From positions 44,888,001 through 44,952,000 of the forward strand of contig OZ231126.1 in assembly GCA_965153355.1 (NCBI GenBank): a stretch of DNA of 64,000 bases, read 5' to 3'. Under the pieces are notes generated by a model, which saw only the letters and a program-made list of their open reading frames with translations, searched no databases and was not told the origin of the DNA. The stretch is from Flaccisagitta enflata. Its lineage: Eukaryota > Chaetognatha > Sagittoidea > Aphragmophora. The translations under genes were made by a program, and so were the position numbers. Below are positions 48,126 to 64,000 of this stretch, in pieces; the first letter of the stretch is position 1; each line of letters starts with the position of its first letter.

Positions 48126-48299
48126 GCTCACTCACTTAGCTCACTCCCTCGTGCACTGCTGTCTCGGAGACTTGCTAGGATGAGAAAAACATTACTCCTG
48201 GTTTTTTTACAGTTTTGGTATGGTGGCTTGTACACAATCAAGGAACCGATATGAAGAAAATCATCCATGGAGCGCTTTTTGAGAAAAAATCACATTTTT

Positions 48300-48445
48300 G
48301 CTTCAAATGATGCATTGGCATCATATGATGCATTAGCATCATATATCTATGATGCACTGGCATCATATGATGCATTAGCATCATGTGTAGCTCATCAGCA
48401 GCATGTGATGCACCAGCATCATATGATGCCAATGCATCATTTGCG
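48300..48445. repeat. ATGATGCATTGGCATCAT palindromic minisatellite
   Basis: 18-base units whose sequence is itself nearly palindromic (GATGC...GCATC), six to seven copies, with CAGCATGTGATGCACCAGCA variants. Confidence 0.85.
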
Positions 48446-48456
48446 ACTAAAATCTC

Positions 48457-48580
48457 ATTTTTAGGTGCGACAAAGCACCTCTATAACTGGCTGTGTCCGT
48501 CGGTCTGTCGGTTGGTCGGGTAACGCATTCGTTTGACGATCCACACGTCGCACCTTATTGGCCTACTTGGCCTTGTTTTT
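48457..48580 (+). mobile_element. Hairpin-ended element (family B), forward copy
   Basis: TTTTTAGGTGCGACAAAGCA hairpin, GTCGGTCTGTCGGTTGG tract, ACACGTCGCACCTTATTGG and CTTGGCCTTGTTTTT. 124 bases, complete. Confidence 0.8.
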
Positions 48581-48656
48581 TCAAAACGCACTCCATGAAG
48601 GATTTTGTTCTCAATGGTTATTGAATTGTACAAACATGAGTATTACATTACTGCTA

Positions 48657-48882
48657 AACAAGGCCGATTCCTTACAAGTCGCGTGCGGTTGTTAAGACCA
48701 TAAGACCAAAGGACTAAAGGACTAAAAGACCAAAGGACTAAGAGACTGAATGTAAATTGACTTGAAATAACTTAAAATGACTTAAAATGATGTAAAACAC
48801 CGAAAAAAACAGTTAACGGAGACGGACGGACAGACCAACAGGCCGACCGACCAACATAGCGGGTCATAGAGTCGCGTAGAGT
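48657..48882 (-). mobile_element. Hairpin-ended element (family A2)
   Basis: AACAAGGCCGATTCCTTAC, AAGTCGCGTGCGG, AGACCAAAGGACTAA repeats, CCGACCGACCAACA tract and a partial hairpin AGAGTCGCGTAGAG. Confidence 0.6.
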
Positions 48883-49193
48883 GATTTCGTTCTCATCCTG
48901 GAAGGTCGCTCAGAGAGCAGTGTGTGGGACGGTTGAAGTTCATGAATCTGTACAGGTTCACGCTGTTATTGCGTTGCACGGGTACAAACGTGATAATTGT
49001 CAGCACCACAAACACGCCCTAATAGATGCGTGCGTGCATGTCAACGAGAAATTCCCGCCATGCAGATGATGAATCATTGCCCGGTTAGACTTGTTATCCT
49101 TAAATTACGGGTTGGCTGCTGCTTTTTTGCAGCTTGATTGTTACTACTGCACACAAACGGAAACGGTTGAACATGGATCAATTGATTGTTTAC

Positions 49194-49314
49194 CTTTGAA
49201 ATCGGCGCTGTCTGCTACATTATTGCTGATTGATGCAGCGTGAACGTTACAACTGTACGCAAATAGATACAGTTGAACTAGGATGAAAACCAAGTAGGTG
49301 ATGAATTTGCGCAT
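49194..49314 (-). CDS. Possible first exon of a secreted peptide gene
   Basis: Minus-strand ATG at 49314 opens a 40-codon frame with a textbook signal peptide: basic start MRKF, a hydrophobic core (ITYLVFILVQLYLFAY) and a plausible cleavage after VHA, then polar ASISNNVADSADFK. It ends at AAAG|GTAAAC, a good donor (phase 1). No downstream exon was found. A diverged tandem copy of about the same 54 bases lies at 49127-49180. It may be chance; no function is proposed. Confidence 0.3.
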
Positions 49315-49501
49315 TGTCCCATTTAATTCAACACCAATTTCGGGAAAATAGTCTCGATGAAAGATGTTTTCTCTTCATCGAATGATACAACGAATCTTGT
49401 CTGGACTTTGCCCTGCTTCATTAGTTTGTGAGTTTAGTTGAGGGAAGAGTAGGGCAGTTGGTTTTAAGGGGACGAAGTCCTGTAAATGGCATGGGGATTA
49501 G

Positions 49502-49843
49502 GGTGGCCTAAAGTGGGCGCATGGTCAAATCTCATGATGCCATTGGAGAAAATGTGATCATTTCCCTCACACATGAAGAATCCAAAATTTGGGGGTGATC
49601 GGATAATGTTTACTCATGAACGCCACCCCACCCCTTTCCCATCATTAAGTATAGAAAGCTTCAGAGGAGAAAATCCTTCCTGTACGTTTCCTATGGAAAA
49701 TAAGGGGGGGGGGGTGGCGGTCATGAGTAAACTTTATCCAATTGCCCCCAAATTTGGGAATTCTCATTTATGATGGAAATGGTCTCATTTTCTCCAATGG
49801 CAACATGAATTTTGAAAATGACCCAACTTTAAGCCACCCTAAT
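49502..49843. mobile_element. Foldback MITE, second copy
   Basis: Same plan as 24467-24800: ends TTAGGGTGGCC and GCCACCCTAA, inner AGTTTACTCATGACCGCCAC on the inverse strand, and a centre with GAGGAGAAAATCCTTCCTGT. About 340 bases. Confidence 0.75.
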
Positions 49844-49904
49844 GGGGATCTGTCTATCTGTCCATCTGTCCCGCTGGAATTGAAATCTAAAGGGTAAGCG
49901 TTAT

Positions 49905-50085
49905 TGTCTGGAAGGCCAAGACTTGGGTCATAAAACCAAGATCCGGGTTGGAGGCCGAGATCCAGGTCTTGGACGTAAAGGTCATGGTCAAGGAGATCAA
50001 TTAGGGTTTATGGTCAGGATCTGGGTTGGAGGCAAGGACCCGTGTCTTGGAGGCAAAGATGATGGTCCTAGAGATCAACCAGTGC
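49905..50085. repeat. GGGTTGGAGGCCAAGATC-like minisatellite
   Basis: Degenerate units of about 24 bases (AAGATCCGGGTTGGAGGC). Related GGCAAGGATCTGGGTCTCAC units occur at 50625-50725 and 52205-52275. Confidence 0.65.
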
Positions 50086-50087
50086 AA

Positions 50088-50615
50088 TCACCCAAGGGTA
50101 ATATGTGGTCAGCGATACATGTTGCCCTGCTTTGCATGATTGTTAATTTTAATGAAGGGAGGCAGAGCAGCGGCCCCGAAGGGGACGACGTCCTGTAGAA
50201 CACAGGGGGACTTTCGTTCGTCCTGCCTGAAAGGCTTTAAAGGAATGAGTGGCAATCTGAGAAGGCTGATTCAAGGCCTGAGAGGACTAACATGAGGCTT
50301 GGAGGGACTTGGAGGCCTGATTTGAAGCCTTAAAGACCTTATTTGAGACATAAGAGGCCTGATTTGAGGTCTGAAAATCCAGATTTGAGGCCTGAGGGGC
50401 CTGATCTGAGGCCAGAAAAACCTAAGCCTGAGAGGCTTGATTTGAGGCCTGAGAGGCCTGATTAAAGGCCTGAGAGGCCTAATTTTAGGCCCGAGAGGCC
50501 TAATTTGAAACCTGAGAGGCCTAATTTGAGGCCTGAGAGGCCTGAGGGCGGGTCAGGGGTGGACGGATGGACAAATGAAAGTCCCCCGGTATTTGGAGCC
50601 GCTGCCCAAAAGGCT
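50088..50615 (+). mobile_element. Family D element with AGGCCTGA minisatellite core
   Basis: CCAAGGGTAATATGTGGTCA, GCGGCCCCGAAGGGGACGAC and GTCCTGTAGAACACAGGGGG at left. AGGCCTGAGAGGCCTGATTT units at 50225-50545. GAAAGTCCCCCGG and GAGCCGCTGCCC close it at right. Confidence 0.7.
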
Positions 50616-50834
50616 AGAGGCTGGGATCAGGGTTTTAGGGCCAGAATCTGGGTGTCAGAGGCCAGGATCTGGGTGTCAAGAAGCCAGGATCTGGGTCTGT
50701 GAAGCAAGGATCTAGGTCTCACGGGTAATCTCCGCAAAAATCGACCCGCATCGGACAGACTGACCGAGACTCCTTCCTGCATCGTGAACCGATATCCGGT
50801 GTGCAACACCGAGACAGACCGACGAGACAGAGGG

Positions 50835-50837
50835 AGA

Positions 50838-50910
<73 letters not shown>
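50835..50910. repeat. AG microsatellite
   Basis: About 38 units. Confidence 0.95.
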
Positions 50911-50913
<3 letters not shown>

Positions 50914-51248
50914 CGAGGTTCGATTTTTTCAGTCAGATTTGGGTGAGCAATCGCCCAAAATTGATAACAGTAAAAGAGCAGACAAAAGAGGTTGAATGAC
51001 TGGCACATGCTCATGCTTTCTTACATTTACAATGTCTTTCATTCTATATTCATTCATGCCATGGACGAATTATGTCTGTCTCAAATTCGAAATTTTTCCA
51101 ATTTTTATCAAAGATCATTTTCCATTGGAATAAAAACGATTTCAAAAATAGATTTCTCCAAATTGATAACAAATACAAGGAAAGCGACTCTACTGTATGT
51201 TACATTTGGATTTACTATGATAAGCGACCTATCAGCACTTCTAAGTGG

Positions 51249-51357
<109 letters not shown>

Positions 51358-51499
51358 ATACAGACACAGACAGTCACAGACACAGACCCCCCCACACACA
51401 CACACACCTTATTTCAGAAATGGTTACATGGTAAACATTTATTAATAATACGTTAACTATGAAAAAAAGGTTGAATCATATCGGAAATCGATATCTAGC

Positions 51500-52093
51500 T
51501 ACTATCTTGGAAATAAAAAGGTTTCCACCTGTAACATTAGCTCATTTATTGACATAAAAATGAACACAAATCAATTGTGAATCCATGAATATTTTGTATT
51601 AAGCTCCTTTGACTGAATAACTCCCGCCATTCATCAGAGAAGCAGTTTGCAGAGCTTCCCTAAGTATTCTGGCGTGATGGCGTTCCAGGCCTTTCTAGGG
51701 ATTTTCTTGATCTTTTCTTTTACTACGTTTAAACTTATGGCTCCAAAGAGATTTAACAAATCATAAAAAAATTGGTGACATAAATGTAGTCCTTCAAATT
51801 TACAAGCAGTCTACACAAACCGCGTCTGTCTAGCTCAATGCCTTAAGGAGTTATTAAAAAAAAATGATGTGTTGTCATTTGAAGATAGTGTAAAAATGGT
51901 AAAAACAAAATTGAAACATTTCATTCAAAGTTTAATAACTTTCGAATGCACTGAGTTAGAAAGATGCAGTTTGCGTAGATTGCCTTCAAATTTGAAGGGC
52001 TTTAATAATCTCACCAATTTCTTTATGATTTGTTGATTCTAGTCTGAGATATAAATGTAATCGTTCGGAAACCTTTTTATTTCTAAGATAGTA
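51500..52093 (-). mobile_element. TA-flanked Tc1-like transposon remnant
   Basis: Inverted ends TACTATCTTGGAAATAAAAA and complement, TA borders. At 51640-51700 the minus strand resembles the Tc1 transposase C-terminal pattern (A-W-N-A-I-T-P-E-Y-L), as in the copies at 8828 and 20089, but with different ends. Confidence 0.75.
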
Positions 52094-52204
52094 TATCTAA
52101 TAATCGATTTATAGCTATCTCTTCTCGTATCTATTGGAGACGAGAATCACTTTGATCGTGCAGTAGATCGTATCTAGTTTGTAAGACCTGGATCGTCAGT
52201 GGTT

Positions 52205-52275
52205 ACTCACGGGCAAGGATCTTGGTCTCACAGGCAAGGATCTGGGTCTCACAGGCAAGGATCTGGGTCTCACAG
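52205..52275. repeat. GGCAAGGATCTGGGTCTCACA tandem repeat
   Basis: Three near-identical 21-base units. Confidence 0.85.
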
Positions 52276-52593
52276 TTGAATGTTCACAACTTAAAAATTA
52301 TGCCGTAATTGCCTTAGCTCTCATCATCGATCTGTAAAAATAAAACTTGCCCGTTAAAAGTAAAGGTTAATATCTCAATTGACATCCTGTTCACGGTGCA
52401 TAAAGTCCAAATTACCAGTTTCTCTGTTTTCTAATCGAAAGGAAGTGACTTATACAACCATAGCGGGGTCATGTCATGTCCTGTGAGTCTTATGAGAGAA
52501 TGTAGTGATAGTTATGTCATCATGAGTGGCAGACATGCAACTCTACACCTCCGTCATTCATTCACTTATTCCATCATTCTTTCATGCATTCAT

Positions 52594-52768
52594 GCATTCA
52601 TTCATTCATTCATTCATTCATTCATTCATTCATTCATTCATTCATTCATTCATTCCTTGACTCATTCATTCATTCATTCATTCATTCATTCATTCATTCA
52701 TTCATTCATTCATTCATTCATTCATTCATTCTTTCATTCATTCATTCATTCATTCATTTATTCATTCA
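52594..52768. repeat. TTCA microsatellite
   Basis: About 43 units. Confidence 0.95.
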
Positions 52769-52928
52769 CACAATTCTAACTGGCGAAGCGCACATATTGG
52801 CCGTAACCTGGGCTGGGCGGGACACTACGGAACACTACTATCTTGTATGTCATTATTTGCCCTTCTTTCGGAATGATACGATTTTGGTAAATTCTGGGTC
52901 ATACACGGAACCGGTCGGAACGGAGTAC

Positions 52929-53327
<399 letters not shown>

Positions 53328-53460
53328 ATGTCGTTGCGACAGTTGAAACCGTATTCATAGAAAATAACCAGTTGCGCCGTCGCAACTACATGAAAAATTG
53401 AACAACAGCTTCTCATTTGACTGTCGCCATTATGTGAATGAAAATTAAATGAGTGAATAC

Positions 53461-53470
53461 NNNNNNNNNN
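53461..53470. other. Assembly gap (10 N)
   Basis: Ten ambiguous bases, probably a placeholder for a gap of unknown size next to the very long GA array. Confidence 0.98.
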
Positions 53471-53589
53471 TCCTTTTCCTATTTCTTTCTGTTATAATTT
53501 TTTCTTTTTTCTCTTCCCCATTCACTCGTCACTTCTCTTCCTCCTTTTCACTCGCCCATTATTCATCCTTATCTCCTCCTCCTCATTTG

Positions 53590-53670
53590 TCATCTGTCAT
53601 CTGTCATCTGTCATCTGTCACTGCATACAATCTGTAATCTGTCATCTGTCATGTGTCATCTGTCACTGCG
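53590..53670. repeat. CATCTGTCA nonamer repeat
   Basis: Seven or eight units of TCATCTGTC. From 53680 to 54900 the DNA is T/C-rich with a degenerate AAACCTAATTTCTACCA-type repeat (53930-54260) and no recognised gene. Confidence 0.8.
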
Positions 53671-54909
53671 TCTCTAGACCTTTCACATCACAACCTCTAC
53701 AACTATACAGTCTACTTCTACCTTTTCTCATAGTCATTATCAAACCTCAAAACCCTACCACCTTTTTTTTTTTTTCAAATTGCTATCTCATACCTTTGTC
53801 TCAAATCCTTACCTCTCTTATTTTTATTTCAACCATTTCAAAATCTTCTTCTTTCATTTCCTATTCTTTATTCTTATTTTTCGTAAAAATTTTCACTTGC
53901 TTTTCCTAGGTACTCACATTAAACCTAATTTCTACCATAAACTAATTTTCCACCACTTAAAACCAACATCTAAATCAAATTTCCACCATCTAAACCAAAT
54001 TTCTACTATATAAACCTTATATCTACTCATGTAAAGCCTTATTTCTACCCATGCAGCTTCCACTTCACTCATGTAAAGCCTAATTTCTAATTAATCCAAA
54101 CCTTTCTTGTCACATAAAACCTCATTTACCTATAGAAACCCCAGGCACGACTTAACTCTTAGATTCTATTGGTTTATTATTGCTTCCCATTTTGACATCT
54201 ATAAAAGCCTCATTTCTACCCAAGAAAACCATTTTTGAACATATAAAGGCCTCATTTCTACCATCATTTTCTTTCCTGCTTCTTCCTTTTTCTTCATACT
54301 TCCCTCAAAGGTTTTTCTATATTCCCTTCTTGGGTTCTTCTCTTTGCTTTTAGGTTTCATATCTTTCTTTACTTTCATAACCTCCTTCCAACTTCAACTC
54401 AATTGGTAGAAAATTGCCTTGCTTCTTCCTTCTCTCACGAAATCGTATTTGTAGCTAGTCCATCAGCAGAAATCCTTTCATTCATTCTCTTCTCTCCTCC
54501 TCTCTTCTCTACTCTTCTTCTTCTCCTTCGCTCCTCCTCGCCGAAAACGTAGGATTCCCTCTCTGCTGAAACTCTCTGCCTTTCTTTTTTCTTTCAAATT
54601 TGCTTTCTCTCTCGAGGTTCAACTCGAGTAGAGATTTTGAGGCTTACAACTTACCATTCTGAATCCTCTGAACTCATATATAGCTTCCTATTTTAAATTG
54701 GTCGAGCTCCTCCTCCTCCTCCTTATCAGTCTTTGCAAAGGCTTGACCACTAGATTATGGGCAGGAGACTTTGGGCAGGAGCGGTCATCTCTAGCTAGCT
54801 CGTAGTTATTTCTTTGTTAGGAAATGGTAATAGTAGAGGGTATTTCTCCACGTTTTGAGAGCCTCATGAGTTTGACCGCTATAGGATAACTGCCACTTAT
54901 CACAATTTT

Positions 54910-55209
54910 CCTTACTACTAGATCTGCCCTCCCAGGCCTGAGAGGGCAGATTTTAGGCCTGAGAAGGCAGATTTCAGGCCTGAGAGGGCCGGGGGGGCGG
55001 ACGGATGACAAACGAAAGTCCCCCTGTGTTCTACAGGACTTCGTCCCCTTCGGGGCCGCTGCCCTGCCTCTCATTCTAATTTACAACCATGCAAAGCAGG
55101 GCAACGGGTATCGCTGACCACATATTGCCCTTGGGCAACCTGTTCAGCTATCACTCCATGCAGGGCATCGGGTACCGCTGACCATGTGCAATCCTTGGAT
55201 GACTTGTTG
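54910..55209 (+). mobile_element. Family D element, 3' part with doubled terminus
   Basis: AGGCCTGAGAGGGCAGATTT units, GTCCCCCTGTGTTCTACAGG, CGTCCCCTTCGGGGCCGCTG. Then two successive terminal blocks: CAGGGCAACGGGTATCGCTG (55100) and CAGGGCATCGGGTACCGCTG (55162), the second ending in GATGACTTGTT. Confidence 0.65.
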
Positions 55210-55721
55210 GGCAGAGGGACACAGGGGTGAATTTCCAGACGTCCGTCCATTCGTCCTTACGTCCATACATACATCACCTCAAAGCTTCTAAAGCCTCAAA
55301 TTTCCATTGAATAACATGGGAAATTGACAAGATACACACTCCCCGTTGAATAATATGGAAAATTTACAAAAAAGCAAAAAATTATATGAAAGTTGGACAA
55401 CATTACTACTCAACACTGTATGTTTCCCATTGAATAACATAGAATATTGATGAAAATTAAGAAAAATGAAAAATTTCCATTGAATAACATGGTAAATTGA
55501 GGAAAAATTGAAAAAATGCAAAATTCCTTTTGAATAACATGGAAAGTTGCTACCAAGGCCTCAAATATGCCCTCTCAGGACGTCTGAAAATTCAATCCTG
55601 TGCCCCACAGGACATCGGCCCTTTTGGGCGGCTGCCCTGCGCTTACTCCAAATCTTCAGCTAATCATTTCAAGCAGGGCATCGGGTACCGCTGACCATGT
55701 GCGATCCTTGGATGACTTGTT
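55210..55721 (+). mobile_element. Family D element, ATTGAATAACATGG core
   Basis: GGGACACAGGGGTGAATTTC at left. ATTGAATAACATGG-type repeats at 55300-55555. CCTGTGCCCCACAGGACAT, CAGGGCATCGGGTACCGCTG and GATGACTTGTT at right, followed directly by TTCC/TTTC arrays. Confidence 0.75.
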
Positions 55722-55737
55722 CTTTTTCTCCCTCCCT

Positions 55738-56598
<861 letters not shown>

Positions 56599-57149
56599 CC
56601 ATGGAGCTGGAGGCGAGTGAGAGAAACCGCTGAGGTCGCCATCGGGGTCAACCTGATGGCATAAAGGGTCATCCCTTCCGGGACCATCTGCCTCAGGCTT
56701 CGCCATCCCAGAACCGTCTTTGCCATAAAGCTTTAAAGTGATGAATCAGGGAAAATAAATTAAGGACTCAGCTAGCTCTGCTTCTGAGGCGCTGAAAGGA
56801 GGGAGAAAAAAAAAAAGAAAATAAAAGACTGATCGCCCTGTCTGATTAGTAATAATGTCACGCCATAACTAGAACAGTTTTGGTTCAGCATAGATTTTAT
56901 GAGTGTTTGCAATTAATAGCCAAAAAGCGCAGTTCTATAAAACACAATGTAGCAGAAAATATGCACCGGTCTGTATCGGTAGAATTTGCATTTAAACGGA
57001 ACGAAGGCAAGAAAAGAGGTAAAGGCAGGCGTCTTATTCTCTTTGTCTTGGCAGATAGTTAAATTTCAAAACCGGAGTTGCTAGTAAGAAGAAAAAATAA
57101 CCAAAAAACTCCGTAAATACATAAAACGCGGAAGATAATGATTGACTGA

Positions 57150-64000
<6,851 letters not shown>

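Overview
The window is eukaryotic nuclear DNA, most likely from a metazoan. It has a multi-exon RasGEF signalling gene with GT-AG introns, non-LTR retrotransposon remnants, several TA-flanked DNA transposon families, class II tRNA-derived SINE-like units and very many microsatellites. No bacterial operon, CRISPR array or viral replication module is visible. I cannot name the species. A 10-base run of N at 53461-53470 marks an assembly gap.

Protein-coding content is sparse. (1) Positions 57150 to the right edge hold the N-terminal and central part of a RasGEF gene on the + strand. Four exons are modelled and three introns, all phase 1, with a PH-like region followed by a CDC25-type RasGEF catalytic region. 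The first intron has a pogo-like transposon end plus GT/CT repeats. The second ends in a 200-base TTC tract. The third (2.5 kb) carries a hairpin-ended transposon, an 0.8-kb dispersed repeat and a CAA array of almost 0.9 kb. (2) An intronless 275-codon ORF at 39334-40161 encodes a type II membrane glycosyltransferase with a DxD motif. Its stop codon lies inside a TA-flanked foldback transposon. (3) A 5'-truncated LINE reverse transcriptase lies at 31099-32049 (minus) and a frameshifted GC-rich LINE fragment at 41248-42353 (minus). (4) A possible signal-peptide exon (49194-49314, minus) and a decayed repetitive ORF (23331-23775) are weaker calls.

Most of the rest is repeats in layers. About 20 copies belong to short elements (0.1-0.6 kb) with one common plan: a terminal hairpin, then a GGTC/GGTT tract, then a variable body, then a second copy of the hairpin-arm word close to the other end, which reads GGCCTTGTT. 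The hairpin word differs between subfamilies but usually agrees between the two ends of a copy, which resembles Helentron-type non-autonomous elements. A second family (0.3-1 kb) carries double hairpins around tandem-repeat cores. Tc1/mariner-type and other TA-flanked elements lie at 8828, 9562, 17116, 20089, 33045, 36523, 40154, 42025 and 51500. Several are nested, up to three or four levels deep at 33045-35985.

The genes do not form a recognisable pathway. The window reads as a repeat-dominated intergenic landscape with one signalling gene entering at the right and one compact glycosyltransferase gene in the middle. Long translated frames over CT, CAA, TTTC, GT and similar arrays are repeat artefacts and are not called as genes.
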